The notes: generated by a model from the letters alone, not told the origin. Positions 1-8,566 are shown, counted from the first letter of the stretch. The stretch: 64,000 nucleotides of DNA from Pseudomonadota bacterium (GCA_018241685.1 JAFEDJ010000012.1:51904-115903), one strand, 5' to 3'. Translations and numbers: made by a program.

Positions 1-573
1 GCGTCGGGCGTGGTCGCGCAGATCCGCTGGCCAGGTGTCGGTGCGCTGCTGGAAGGCCGGCTGGTCGTCTGCGAACAGGGCACGGGAGGCTTCTTCGAAT
101 CCGGGCAGGTCGCCGGCCAGCGCGGACATGAAGTGATAGGCGCGTTCCTGGGCCTGGCGGCGGTCGTTCTGTCCCGCGCTGGCCCGGCGTGCTTCGTCCA
201 CCAGCTTGCGCAGGGTGACCGAGGCGCCGCCGGGCTGGGTGGTCAGCCAGTCCCAGTGGCGGGGCAGCAGCGTGACCTCGCGGGCGATGACGCCCAGCCG
301 GGGGCGGCCGCGGCCGCGGGCTTCGCTGGCGGGTTCGGCCTCGGTTACGGCGGGGGCGGTGCGCTGAGCCAGGCGGGCCAGCATGTCGGCGTCGCTGCCG
401 CGGAAGTCGATGTCCACCAGGCGACCGGTGCTGTCATCGAAGGTGAGCACGGCGCCGCTCGTGGCGGCTTCAAGCGCCCGCTTGGCGGCCAGGGCGTTGT
501 CCTGCAGGCTGCCGCCGGCGATGCGTCGCGGGCCGTCAAAGGTGGTGTAGGTCGTGGGGCTGGATAAGGACAT
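1..573 (-). CDS. DUF2239 family protein (3' part outside window)
   Basis: The minus strand reads open from an ATG at 573 to the left edge of the window (191 codons, no stop), so the C-terminus is missing. The N-terminus has the TTFDG and RRIAGGSL motifs. A central GRGRPRLGVIAREVTLLPRH segment is followed by WDWL and GGASVTLRKLVDEAR. I recognise this pattern as DUF2239, a family without an assigned biochemical role. The basic GRGRPR stretch and the following helical segment could bind nucleic acid, but that is inference. The gene has its own AT-rich promoter region with a palindrome. It is separated from kdpE by 131 bases, although both lie on the same strand. Confidence 0.8.
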   Translation of the reverse strand, partial: MSLSSPTTYTTFDGPRRIAGGSLQDNALAAKRALEAATSGAVLTFDDSTGRLVDIDFRGSDADMLARLAQRTAPAVTEAEPASEARGRGRPRLGVIAREVTLLPRHWDWLTTQPGGASVTLRKLVDEARRASAGQNDRRQAQERAYHFMSALAGDLPGFEEASRALFADDQPAFQQRTDTWPADLRDHARR

Positions 574-603
574 GGTCGGGCTGGATGAGTTGATCTGCCT
601 TTA

Positions 604-644
604 ATATTACCCGGATTAAAATAAATTGCAAATAAAATCCGGGT
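604..644 (-). promoter_or_regulatory. Promoter with palindromic operator upstream of DUF2239 gene
   Basis: A perfect 9-bp inverted repeat, ACCCGGATT (609-617) and AATCCGGGT (636-644), is separated by 18 AT-rich bases. Read on the minus strand, TTGCAA (626-631) and TAATAT (604-609) lie 16 bases apart and could be the -35 and -10 elements. One repeat arm would lie in the spacer and the other just upstream of -35, which is a typical repressor arrangement. The cognate regulator is not identified. Confidence 0.5.
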
Positions 645-704
645 ATAAATAAACGACATCGCCCATCCCACTATTGGCCATGTGCTTGGCGGCCTGTCGG
701 CAGG

Positions 705-1418
705 CTAGGTATCGCGGGCAGGGGCCTCCGCGACGAAGCGATAACCGACCCCCGGTTCAGTGACGATGTGGTCCGGGTCCGTGGGATCGTCTTCGATCTT
801 CTTGCGCAGATGCCCCATGTAGACCCGCACGTAGTGGGCGTCTTCCGTATGGGACGGGCCCCATACGGCTTTCAGCAACTGCCGGTGGGTCAGCACGCAG
901 TCCGGGTTGGACACCACGTAGGCGAGGAGGCGGAATTCGATCGGGGTCAGGTGCACCGGAACGCCGTTCTTCTCGACGAGGCGCTTGCCCAGATCGATCT
1001 TGACCGTCCCGAAGCTCACCGAGCTCTGCCCGCTGCCACCCGATTTGTAGCGCCGCCGCAGGTGGGCGCGCACGCGGGCCAGCAGTTCGGCGGCACCGAA
1101 GGGCTTGGTCAGGTAATCGTCGGCCCCGGCGTCGAGGGCGGCGACCTTCTCGGTCTCGGCCGTTCGGGCCGACAGCACGATGATTGGGATCTCCGACCAG
1201 GTGCGCAGCTCACGGATCAGCTCGATGCCATCCCCGTCCGGCAGGCCCAGGTCGAGGATCAGCAGGTCCGGCTTGCGGGTGCCGGCTTCGATGAGGCCGC
1301 GTTTGACGCCGTCGGCTTCATGGACTTCGCAGCCTTCGGTCTCCAGGGCCAGGCGCACGAAGCGGCGCAGCTGGGCTTCGTCTTCGACGACGATGACGCG
1401 GGGGCTCGGCTCGGGCAT
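705..1418 (-). CDS. kdpE: KdpE, OmpR-type response regulator of potassium transport
   Basis: A 237-aa two-component response regulator. The receiver domain is N-terminal: VIVVEDE, then the phosphoacceptor aspartate in LLILDLGLPDGDG, then the conserved lysine in DDYLTKPF. A C-terminal OmpR/PhoB winged helix follows (VHLTPIEFRLL, TEPGVGYRF). An ATG at 1439 overlaps the kdpD stop. I chose 1418 because AGGAAG lies 5 bases ahead of it. It is the last gene of the minus-strand kdp cluster, directly after its kinase KdpD. By family knowledge, phosphorylated KdpE activates kdpFABC under potassium limitation. Confidence 0.95.
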   Translation of the reverse strand: MPEPSPRVIVVEDEAQLRRFVRLALETEGCEVHEADGVKRGLIEAGTRKPDLLILDLGLPDGDGIELIRELRTWSEIPIIVLSARTAETEKVAALDAGADDYLTKPFGAAELLARVRAHLRRRYKSGGSGQSSVSFGTVKIDLGKRLVEKNGVPVHLTPIEFRLLAYVVSNPDCVLTHRQLLKAVWGPSHTEDAHYVRVYMGHLRKKIEDDPTDPDHIVTEPGVGYRFVAEAPARDT

Positions 1419-1438
1419 GGGGTCTTCCTTTCGTTGCA

Positions 1439-4147
1439 TCAGGGGGCGCGCTCGTCCTCGTCCTCGACGAGGGCCGGCGGCGTGCCGATGGGCAGCGTGA
1501 ATACGAAGCAGGCGCCGCCCTGGCTGCTCCGGCGGGCGTGCATGCCGCCGCCGTGGGCCTCGACGATGGCTCGGCAGATGGCCAGGCCGAGGCCGACGCC
1601 CGGCGTGCTGCCTTCCTGCTCGCCGCGCTCGAATTTCTTGAACAGGTTTTCCTCGCGTCCGGCGGGCAGGCCAGGACCGTCGTCTTCGACGCGGATCTCC
1701 ATGTGCTGCGCCGTTTCGTGGGCACGGATCCAGATGTGGCTGCCGGCCGGCGTGTACTTGGCGGCGTTCTCGAGCAGATTGCAGAACACCCGCTGCATCA
1801 GCACCGAATCCACCTCCACGAGGGGCAGATCCTCGTCCAGCTCGACCCGCACCTGGTGGCCGGCGAGGATCGGGCGCAGGCTTTTGAGGGCGCTGCCGAC
1901 GACCTCCTCGAGCGGCTGCCACTGGCGGTTGAGCTGGATGCGGCCGGCCTGCAGGCGCGCCATGTCGAGCAGGTTGTCCACCTGGGCGTTGATGCGCAGG
2001 GCCTGCTCGCGCAGCTGGCGGGAGATGCCGGCCTGGGCTGCGGTGGGCGGCGGCCGGGTCAGGAACATGGAGTCGGCCAGACCGATCAGCACGCTGAGGG
2101 GAGTGCGCAGGTCGTGGGAGATGGCCGACAGAAGGGAGTTGCGCAGCCTTTCGGATTCCATCTGAACGGTGGTGTGCTGGGCGACATCCACGTAATGGAC
2201 GCGCTCCAGCGCGATGGCGATGAGGGATGCGAAGGTGTCCAGCAGGCGGCGTTGCTCGGGCTCCAGCAGGCGGCCCGGGTCGCGCAGTTCGAGGGCCAGT
2301 ACGCCGCGCAGGCGCATCGGTGCCTTGAGGGGCAGGTAGAGCAGGGGGCTGGCGGGCAGGGTGTCGGTGCCCTGGCCGGCTGCCTCTGCGTGGTCGAAGG
2401 CCCACTGGGCGACGCCGGGGTCGATCTCGGGCAGGCCGGCTGACGCGAACAGCGGAGCGGTCAGGCGGTCTTCTTCGTCGGCGAGCACGAAGGCGGCGCG
2501 GGCATTCATTTCGGCTGCCAGGAAGCGCTCGCCGATCTCGGCGATCTGCTCGGGCAGCAGCGCGCCGGACAGGTCGCGGGACATCTCGTAGAGGGCCCGC
2601 ATGCGGTTCTCGCGGCTGCCGGCCACGTGGGCCTGATGCTTGTAGCCGGCGGTGAGCTGGCCGATCACCAGACCGACCACCAGCATCACGGCGAAGGTCA
2701 TCAGGTACTGGACGTCGCTGACCGCGAAGGACAGGCGCGGCGGGACGAAGAAGAAGTCGAAGATCGCCACGCTGAGGAAGGACGCCAGCACGGCCGGTCC
2801 GCGCCCCAGGCGGACGGCCACCAGCACCACCGCCAGCAGGAAGACCATCACGATGTTGGCCAGGTCCACCAGGGCATGGAGCGGCATCGCGATGAGGCCG
2901 GCGAGGCTGCAGGCCGCGGCGCTCAGCGCGTAGGCACGCCATGTCGTGCCGCCGGGGACTGCCACGGTTGGAGGCTCGGCGTCGGGAAGCGTGTGTTCGG
3001 TGCGGGCCACCTGGATCACGTCCAGGTCGGGGGCGAGGCGGCCGATGCGTTCGGCGATGCCGCGCTCCCAGAAGCGCCAGCGCCGTGGCGCGCCTTGGCC
3101 GACCATCAGGCGGGAGAGGTTGTGGGTGCGGGCATAGCGCACGGCTTCCGTCTCCACCTGGGCGCCGGCGAGGGTGGCCGTGGCGGCACCCAGGTCCTGG
3201 GCAAGCCTCAGGGTCTTCAGTGTCCGGTCACGGGCGGCGGCGGGCAGGCGCTGGCGCTCTGGTGTCTCGATGTATACCGCGTGCCACGGGGCTTCGAGGC
3301 GCCCGGCGAGGCGGGCTGCGCTGCGCACGATCTTCTCGCCGCCAGCTTCAGGACCGATGCAGGCGAGCAGGGCGTCCTGGGTCTGCCAGACCGGCGACAC
3401 GAACTTGTCGCGGCGGTACTGCTGGACGTCCTCGTCCACGCGGTCGGCGGTGCGGCGCAGGGCCAGTTCGCGCAGTGCCAGCAGGTTGCCCTTGCGGAAG
3501 AAGTTGCGGATCGCCCGTTCCGCCTGGTTGGGCAGGTACACCTTGCCATCCCGCAGGCGTTGCAGCAGCTCGTCCGGAGGCAGATCCACCAGCACGACCT
3601 CGTCGGCCTCGTCGAAAACCCGGTCGGGCACTGTCTCCCACACGCGGATTCCGGTGATGCCGCTGACCACGTCGTTGAGGCTCTCCAGGTGCTGGACGTT
3701 CACCGTCGAATACACGTCGATGCCGGCTGCCAGCAACTCCTCCACGTCCTGCCAGCGCTTGGGATGGCGGGAGCCGGCCACGTTGGTGTGGGCCAGCTCG
3801 TCCACCAGGATCAGGGCGGGCTTGCGCTCCAGCGCCCGGTCCAGGTCGAACTCGGGCAGCACCCGCTCCCGGTAGGGTATCTGGCGAGGCGGAATGCGGA
3901 CGATGCCGTCGGCCATCGCTTCGGTTTCCATGCGCCCGTGGGTTTCTACGACGCCGATCACCACGTCCACACCCTGGATGAGCTGCTGGCGTGCGGCGGC
4001 CAGCATCGCGCAGGTCTTGCCGACCCCGGCGCTGGCGCCGAAGAAGATCTTCAGGCGGCCCCGCCGGGCACGGGCCTCGTCGGCCTGCAGGCGGGCCAGC
4101 AGGGCGTCCGGGTCCGGGCGGTCGGTAGGGGCGTCGGGGCCGGGCAT
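1439..4147 (-). CDS. kdpD: KdpD, potassium/turgor sensor histidine kinase
   Basis: A 902-aa membrane sensor kinase of the normal family length. Domains in order: the KdpD N-terminal ATP-binding domain with Walker A GASAGVGKT (about 37-45) and Walker B LILVDELAHTN (about 112-122); a universal-stress-like domain; a four-helix membrane domain around 400-500; a GAF-like segment; the HisKA H-box ISHDLRTPLS with His near 678; and an HATPase with NLLENAAKYTP and VEDDGPGLP. The start at 4147 is 2 bases after the CorA-like stop, with GGAG upstream. A longer start at 4192 would overlap that gene. It phosphorylates KdpE. In E. coli EIIA-Ntr stimulates KdpD, which makes the EIIA gene upstream in this operon notable. 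Confidence 0.95.
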   Translation of the reverse strand: MPGPDAPTDRPDPDALLARLQADEARARRGRLKIFFGASAGVGKTCAMLAAARQQLIQGVDVVIGVVETHGRMETEAMADGIVRIPPRQIPYRERVLPEFDLDRALERKPALILVDELAHTNVAGSRHPKRWQDVEELLAAGIDVYSTVNVQHLESLNDVVSGITGIRVWETVPDRVFDEADEVVLVDLPPDELLQRLRDGKVYLPNQAERAIRNFFRKGNLLALRELALRRTADRVDEDVQQYRRDKFVSPVWQTQDALLACIGPEAGGEKIVRSAARLAGRLEAPWHAVYIETPERQRLPAAARDRTLKTLRLAQDLGAATATLAGAQVETEAVRYARTHNLSRLMVGQGAPRRWRFWERGIAERIGRLAPDLDVIQVARTEHTLPDAEPPTVAVPGGTTWRAYALSAAACSLAGLIAMPLHALVDLANIVMVFLLAVVLVAVRLGRGPAVLASFLSVAIFDFFFVPPRLSFAVSDVQYLMTFAVMLVVGLVIGQLTAGYKHQAHVAGSRENRMRALYEMSRDLSGALLPEQIAEIGERFLAAEMNARAAFVLADEEDRLTAPLFASAGLPEIDPGVAQWAFDHAEAAGQGTDTLPASPLLYLPLKAPMRLRGVLALELRDPGRLLEPEQRRLLDTFASLIAIALERVHYVDVAQHTTVQMESERLRNSLLSAISHDLRTPLSVLIGLADSMFLTRPPPTAAQAGISRQLREQALRINAQVDNLLDMARLQAGRIQLNRQWQPLEEVVGSALKSLRPILAGHQVRVELDEDLPLVEVDSVLMQRVFCNLLENAAKYTPAGSHIWIRAHETAQHMEIRVEDDGPGLPAGREENLFKKFERGEQEGSTPGVGLGLAICRAIVEAHGGGMHARRSSQGGACFVFTLPIGTPPALVEDEDERAP

Positions 4148-4149
4148 GC

Positions 4150-5784
4150 CTAGGGCTCCATCCGCTTGAAGACGCGGCCGAGGGCACTCCACTTGGCTTC
4201 GCGGGGAAGGCGCTCATCGGAGAGTGCCTCAAGGAAGTCCGACAGGCGCTTGGAGCGGGCTACCGCGAACAGCACCAGGGTCAGCGTGCTGGCGCTGACT
4301 AGCCCCAGCTGGACCATTTTGTAGGTGCCCGGCACCTCGGGGAAGTTGAACAAATTCATGCCGAAGTAGCCGGTGACGACGGTGGCGATCAGGCCGAAGA
4401 TGGTCACCACGGTCAGGCGCAGCACGGTGCCGGATTGGCGGCGCTGGCTGTCGCTATCGAGGTAGGCGCTCATCTCGCGCATCTGGTCCTTCACGTGGCC
4501 GAACAGCTCGTCGTTGCGCAGCAGGCGCGTGGTGCGCTGGAACAGGGCCTGAACGAGCCCCTGCTCGGAGACCTCGTGGAACCAGTAGCGGTGGGTGAAG
4601 CGCAGGAAGGCCTCGAAGGATTGGCGGATGCGGCGCTTGAAGCGGCGCACGGATTCGCTGTTGCGGATGTCGAGCTCGTTCACGGCGCTGGCCAGGCCGT
4701 CGGAAAAGGACAGCAGCGCGGCGCGGTGGAAGTGGGCGATGAGGAAGACCAGGAAGTACTGGTGGCGGAAGCGCGCCAGGAAACCGTGTTCGGGATCGCG
4801 GAAGTAGTCGGAGCCGGCTTCGCCCACCAGCACCAGCGCGTTGCCGGTGCAGATGAAGCGGCTGTTTGGGCCGTCGTCGGAATCGGTCCAGAAGCGGTCT
4901 TCGCAGTGCAGGCGCTCGAAGCGGATCACTGCCGGGTCCTTGGCCGGCACCGGGTCGCGGGACGGCAGGTTGGCCACGAAGCCGATGCGGATGAAGTCCT
5001 CGCGGCTGAGGCTGCGCGGCTCGTCGAGGGCCAGGTAGGCCATCATCGGCATGCGGTAGTACTCGAGCAGCCGGTAGCTCAGGTCGCCGTCGCCGCGCTC
5101 GGCGTCCTGCACCAGCGGGCGCAGCAGGCAGGCCCACAGGGCGCCAACGCAGGGCGTGCGGTGCTCGCAGACGAAGCGCAGGTAGCGCTCCCGCCTCTCT
5201 GAGTCGGAGGTGGCGAGCACGCGGCCATCCCGGTCGAGGAGTTCGGTGCGGTGGACGTTGTGCACGCCCTGGCCGCTGCTATCCCAGCCGGTCGGATAGG
5301 CGCGCCCGAAGCGGTACAGCAGTTCCAGCGCGGTGGCCAGCGGCAGGTCGTCGGCGGCCACTTCCACGTTGAGCATCGCCACATCGAGATCGAGGAAAAG
5401 GTAGAGATCCACGTGGGCGATGCGCAGCGAGATGGGGGCGTCGCCGGGCCGCAGCACGACCTTCAGTCCGGCCACGTCGGTGCGCCGGTAGACCGCCATC
5501 GGCGCCGAGCGGTTGGGCGGGCCGTCGCCGGTCGCCGAGCGCCCGTCTCCATACAGGAAGCGCTGGACGTAGGGCAGGAAGGCCACGAACTCCTTGTAGT
5601 GGCGCTCCTGAAAGTCGGCCGGGTCGGTGGTGAATTCGTCGTCCACCGGTGCCCAATGGCCGCTGCCGGTGATCCTCTCGTGGATGCGGGCCACGTTCTC
5701 CCCCGTGAAGCCCGGCTTGATCTGGACCGGCCAGACGAGCACGTCCCGGAAATGGCGGACCACGTGGTCCGGTTGCGAGAGCAT
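4150..5784 (-). CDS. CorA-family divalent cation transporter-like protein
   Basis: A 544-aa protein whose large N-terminal part is soluble. Near the C-terminus it carries the CorA signature GYFGMN, between two hydrophobic segments (LRLTVVTIFGLIATVVTG and VQLGLVSASTLTLVLFAV). That layout, a cytoplasmic funnel followed by two membrane helices joined by the GMN loop, is the CorA/ZntB/Mrs2 fold. It is longer than E. coli CorA (about 316 aa), and the extra N-terminal part is not assigned. The start at 5784 has a strong AAGGAGA site. The gene stops 2 bases before kdpD, so it is probably co-transcribed with it. A role in Mg2+ or other cation flux linked to K+ supply is inference. Confidence 0.8.
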   Translation of the reverse strand: MLSQPDHVVRHFRDVLVWPVQIKPGFTGENVARIHERITGSGHWAPVDDEFTTDPADFQERHYKEFVAFLPYVQRFLYGDGRSATGDGPPNRSAPMAVYRRTDVAGLKVVLRPGDAPISLRIAHVDLYLFLDLDVAMLNVEVAADDLPLATALELLYRFGRAYPTGWDSSGQGVHNVHRTELLDRDGRVLATSDSERRERYLRFVCEHRTPCVGALWACLLRPLVQDAERGDGDLSYRLLEYYRMPMMAYLALDEPRSLSREDFIRIGFVANLPSRDPVPAKDPAVIRFERLHCEDRFWTDSDDGPNSRFICTGNALVLVGEAGSDYFRDPEHGFLARFRHQYFLVFLIAHFHRAALLSFSDGLASAVNELDIRNSESVRRFKRRIRQSFEAFLRFTHRYWFHEVSEQGLVQALFQRTTRLLRNDELFGHVKDQMREMSAYLDSDSQRRQSGTVLRLTVVTIFGLIATVVTGYFGMNLFNFPEVPGTYKMVQLGLVSASTLTLVLFAVARSKRLSDFLEALSDERLPREAKWSALGRVFKRMEP

Positions 5785-5869
5785 CGCGTCTCCTTTTATA
5801 GGTCTTGTTCGTACGAACGGCGCGCCGGGGCGCGAGACCGCGATTCTCTTCCGTTCGACGAACAACACG

Positions 5870-6076
5870 CTAGCCCTCGCTCACCTGATGGCGCTCGGAC
5901 AGGCGTCGGCGCTCTGCGCTTTCAGCCATTTCGGCCAGGATGCGCCGCCGCACCTGTTGGCCGAATGCCGCCTTGCAGCTTGGCGAACAGGTCAGGTTGC
6001 GGCGATAGGCGAGAAGGTGCAGCACACTCGATACCACGTGGCGGGCACCGCAGACGGGGCAGACGTGCACCGGCAT
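5870..6076 (-). CDS. Small putative zinc-ribbon protein
   Basis: A 68-aa protein with two cysteine pairs, CPVCG near the N-terminus and CSPSC near residue 30, as in a small zinc ribbon. A basic, helical C-terminal half (QQVRRRILAEMAESAERRR) follows. I recognise no named family. It starts 3 bases after the preceding gene and lies 85 bases before the CorA-like gene, on the same strand as the kdp genes, which supports it being real. The binding partner (nucleic acid or protein) is unknown. Confidence 0.55.
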   Translation of the reverse strand: MPVHVCPVCGARHVVSSVLHLLAYRRNLTCSPSCKAAFGQQVRRRILAEMAESAERRRLSERHQVSEG

Positions 6077-6079
6077 GGC

Positions 6080-6376
6080 TCACAGGGCCCTTGAGGCGTA
6101 CGAGGCCAGACGTGCCGGATGGGCTTCGGGCTCCGCATCGAGGATGTAAACGTTGCACTGGGCTGTCGGACTGATCGCCAGTGCGACGCCGATCGCACCG
6201 TCTCCGGCGACGGCCAGGCGCATGGGGCATTCCTGTCCGGCAAGGAATACACGCAAGGTTTCGCGTCCCAGCGGCGAGCCCGGAAAGCCGATAATGTTGG
6301 TGGCATTGTCCGTGCCGCGGGTGGCGACTGCGTATGCGCGGTTCCTGACGACGATGCCGATGCACAGCTCATTCAT
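6080..6376 (-). CDS. Unknown 98-aa protein, possible RNase H-like fold remnant
   Basis: The start MNELCIG at 6376 has AAGGAGA 6 bases upstream. It overlaps the end of the acetylglutamate-kinase-like gene by 8 bases, so translational coupling is likely. The alternation of IGIVVRNRAYAVATRG, FPGSPLGRETLRVFLAG and RLAVAGDGAIGVALAI resembles the N-terminal RNase H-like domain of IS110-type transposases. Here the first catalytic Asp position is Val, and the protein ends where that domain would continue. That resemblance is by eye only. The function is unknown, and the position inside the extended kdp operon is the best clue. Confidence 0.6.
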   Translation of the reverse strand: MNELCIGIVVRNRAYAVATRGTDNATNIIGFPGSPLGRETLRVFLAGQECPMRLAVAGDGAIGVALAISPTAQCNVYILDAEPEAHPARLASYASRAL

Positions 6377-7184
6377 GCTTATCTCCTTCGGTGACAGGGG
6401 CCAGGTAACGCTCGCTTTGGGAAAGAACGCCGGCTGCCGCATCGGGCAGGATCAGCGTGCCGCCGATGAATGGGGTCAGTAGTTCGACCAGAAGGGTTTC
6501 AGGGTGTCGGATATCGAGAAGATGGACGGCAGGGATGCCCGCCGCCAGTGCGTCGACGATGTGCGCGGGAATGGTGGCCAGCGATGCGGCGTCGGAAACC
6601 GACAGGCGGTGCGCTGGGCTGCCTTTCCGATCGATCGGTGGAGGGTTGTCTCCCAGTACGATCAGCTTCTTGGCCTGCAAGTGCACGGCCAGAGCAGAGG
6701 CCAACCGGCTCCCGTCCGTGGGGCAAGCCAAACCATCGGGCGCAACGCCGATCGGACGGATGACGGGCAGTAGCCCGGCATCCAGATACAGGTCGAGCAG
6801 CGCATGGTTGACGGCACCGGCCTCCAGGCCGGCGTCGTGGCCAAGGGACAGCTTCGCAGGGTGTAGTCGCAGCATGCCGTCATCGACGCCGGACAGCCCG
6901 GCAGCCCGTGCGCCGTGCCGGTTCAGGAGCGCAACCAGCCGGGTATTGAGGGCACTGGAGCGATGCACGACGATGAGCCGGAGGCCGATCAGCTGGAGTA
7001 GCGCAAGGTGGCGGCCGAGGCTGTTCCAGGTGACCGGATCAAGAATGCTGCCGCAGGCGTAATCGACCACGAAGAGCTGGTTCCGGCAGGCATGGATGTA
7101 GGGCAGCAGTTCGGCCAGCACCTGCGCACGTACGTCGTTTGCAGGTTCGGTCCGGCCTGTGGCCGGGATTGACTCGGTACGCAT
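6369..7184 (-). CDS. Acetylglutamate-kinase-like protein lacking catalytic lysines
   Basis: A 271-aa protein alignable by eye with ArgB (N-acetylglutamate kinase): LLPYI, then LLQLIGLRLIVVH, LLNRHGARAAGLSG, IGVAPDG, KKLIVLGDNPP, and GIPAVHLLDIRHPETLLVEL. The residues needed for catalysis are changed. The Lys of the usual IKYGG is Asp41 (VVDYACG). The HGGGP loop is HRSSA. The second ATP-site Lys of the usual IPKV is Ala207 (IPAHI). A kinase reaction is therefore unlikely, and a ligand-binding or regulatory pseudoenzyme is the better reading. It starts 6 bases after the EIIA-Ntr-like gene and overlaps the next gene by 8 bases. Confidence 0.75.
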   Translation of the reverse strand: MRTESIPATGRTEPANDVRAQVLAELLPYIHACRNQLFVVDYACGSILDPVTWNSLGRHLALLQLIGLRLIVVHRSSALNTRLVALLNRHGARAAGLSGVDDGMLRLHPAKLSLGHDAGLEAGAVNHALLDLYLDAGLLPVIRPIGVAPDGLACPTDGSRLASALAVHLQAKKLIVLGDNPPPIDRKGSPAHRLSVSDAASLATIPAHIVDALAAGIPAVHLLDIRHPETLLVELLTPFIGGTLILPDAAAGVLSQSERYLAPVTEGDKHE

Positions 7185-7190
7185 TACGGA

Positions 7191-7655
7191 TCAGGCCGCG
7201 GTGGGCTGCCAGGAGCGGAACAGGGACCTGATTTCGTGCGGGTCGGTGCAGGCATGCAGGGCTTCGCGGAAACGCGGGTCGGTGAACAGGCCGGAGATGC
7301 CGGCGAGGATGCCCAGGTGCTCTTCGGTGGCCCGTTCCGGCACCAGCAGCACGACGAAATCCGTCACAGGCTTGCCGTCCGGCGCGTTGAAGGGCAGCGG
7401 CCGTCGTGGTCGGGCGTAGGCAGCATGGGTCTGGCGCAACCCGGCCAGCCGGCCGTGGGGAATCGCCACGCCCTGGCCGAGCGCGGTGGAGCCCAGCGCT
7501 TCGCGCTGGCCGAGGACTTCGGCCACAGGTACGCGCGCGAGCCCGTGCCAGCGTTGCATGTTCCGGCCGATGGCATCGAACAGCGCGGCGGGGTTGGTGA
7601 CGTCCAGATCGAGCAGGATGTCTTCCGGAAGCAGGATGTCGGCGAGAGAGAGCAT
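7191..7655 (-). CDS. PTS EIIA, nitrogen/potassium-type (PtsN-like)
   Basis: A 154-aa single-domain EIIA of the fructose/Ntr type. The start MLSLADILLPEDILLDLDV matches PtsN-like N-termini. LGSTALGQGVAIPHGRL carries the phosphoacceptor His67, and TDFVVLLVPERATEEHLGILA and FTDPRFREAL follow. The start at 7655 is chosen for AAGGAA upstream. It has no fused transport domain, so it is probably a phosphorylation-dependent regulator. In enterics dephosphorylated PtsN binds KdpD and Trk. Placement in a kdp operon makes KdpD or another kdp product the likely partner here, which is inference. Confidence 0.85.
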   Translation of the reverse strand: MLSLADILLPEDILLDLDVTNPAALFDAIGRNMQRWHGLARVPVAEVLGQREALGSTALGQGVAIPHGRLAGLRQTHAAYARPRRPLPFNAPDGKPVTDFVVLLVPERATEEHLGILAGISGLFTDPRFREALHACTDPHEIRSLFRSWQPTAA

Positions 7656-7678
7656 GATCGTCAGTTCCTTCTGTCCGT

Positions 7679-8551
7679 TCAGAAGCTGCGGGTCACGGAC
7701 AGCACCCCGATGCCGCGGCCGGCATCGCGGCTGCGCGAACCGCTGGCGGAGCCGTCGCTGGCCAGGCTGCTGCTGAAGCAATAGAACTCGCCGTTGCCGC
7801 AGCGCCCCTCGGCAGTGGTGCCCACATAAGCGGCGCCGACAATCCAGCCGGCGAGATCCTTGGTGATGCCGAGCCGCCAGTCGGTGTAACCGCCGTCATA
7901 GTGCGAGCCGTCTGTGTTTGTGTAAGCGAAGCCGCGCATGAAGAGGCGCCCGACGTGGGCGCCGAGCGTGTAGCCCCCGCCCAGGTCATGGGACGCCGAC
8001 AGGTCCAGGTAGCCCGTGCCACGGGTGCCGGGCATGGCGAAATAATCGGTGAGCGTGTGGGAGTACTTCAGCGTAAGGAACTGCCAGCTGCCGGCAACGT
8101 AGACCTCTCCGTTGTCTACGTTGCCGTTGGCTGTGCTGCTGGGATGCCGTTGGTTCACGCCGGCGAAGGCATGGTCGAGGCGCGAGCCGGGGTAGTAGTA
8201 ATACAGGCCGCCCACGTCCACGCCGAAGTCGCCGAGGGTGGTCTTGTAGCCGCCGTAGAAATCCATCTCGAGGCTGCCTTCGGGATAGCCGGCGCCGCTG
8301 CTGACGTTGGAGTTCCAGTTGCCGGCGTAGAAGCCGGATGGGTGGGCGTAGTCGAAGCCGCCCTGGACCGCCGGGCGTCCGAAGGTTTGATCGAGGCCGC
8401 GGAAACGGTAGCTGGAGACGAGCCCGATGTTGGCGGTGAGCGGCGCTGCGGTGCTTGTGGCTGCGTCCGGTTCAGCGTGGGCGGCGAGCGGGCAGGTCGC
8501 GATGAAGAGCGCGGCGGCGGTGGCAATACGTGTTCTGGCTTGCAGGGACAT
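7679..8551 (-). CDS. TorF-family putative outer-membrane porin
   Basis: A 290-aa exported protein. A signal peptide (ATAAALFIATCPLAAHA, cleavage near residue 26) precedes LTANIGLVSSYRFRGLDQTF, the hallmark start of the TIGR02001/TorF barrel family. Alternating aromatic strands follow, and the protein ends in SVTRSF with a terminal Phe typical of outer-membrane barrels. It begins 15 bases after kdpC and ends 23 bases before the EIIA gene, so it belongs to the same transcription unit. A role in letting K+ or another solute across the outer membrane is suggested by context only. Confidence 0.85.
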   Translation of the reverse strand: MSLQARTRIATAAALFIATCPLAAHAEPDAATSTAAPLTANIGLVSSYRFRGLDQTFGRPAVQGGFDYAHPSGFYAGNWNSNVSSGAGYPEGSLEMDFYGGYKTTLGDFGVDVGGLYYYYPGSRLDHAFAGVNQRHPSSTANGNVDNGEVYVAGSWQFLTLKYSHTLTDYFAMPGTRGTGYLDLSASHDLGGGYTLGAHVGRLFMRGFAYTNTDGSHYDGGYTDWRLGITKDLAGWIVGAAYVGTTAEGRCGNGEFYCFSSSLASDGSASGSRSRDAGRGIGVLSVTRSF

Positions 8552-8566
8552 GGTCGAGGCTTTCTG

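Noticed and set aside
10..567. Plus-strand frame of 185 codons
   Set aside because: It is antisense to the DUF2239 gene. Its Gly/Ala-rich translation has no domain, while the minus strand shows conserved family motifs.
2627..4153. Plus-strand frame of 508 codons within kdpD
   Set aside because: Long antisense frames are expected in high-G+C DNA. The minus strand encodes intact KdpD motifs over the same bases.
6080..6376. Calling the 98-aa gene an IS110 transposase fragment
   Set aside because: It has a good ribosome site, an overlap with the gene before it and no mobile-element ends, so a broken insertion sequence is not supported. It is reported as an unknown protein.
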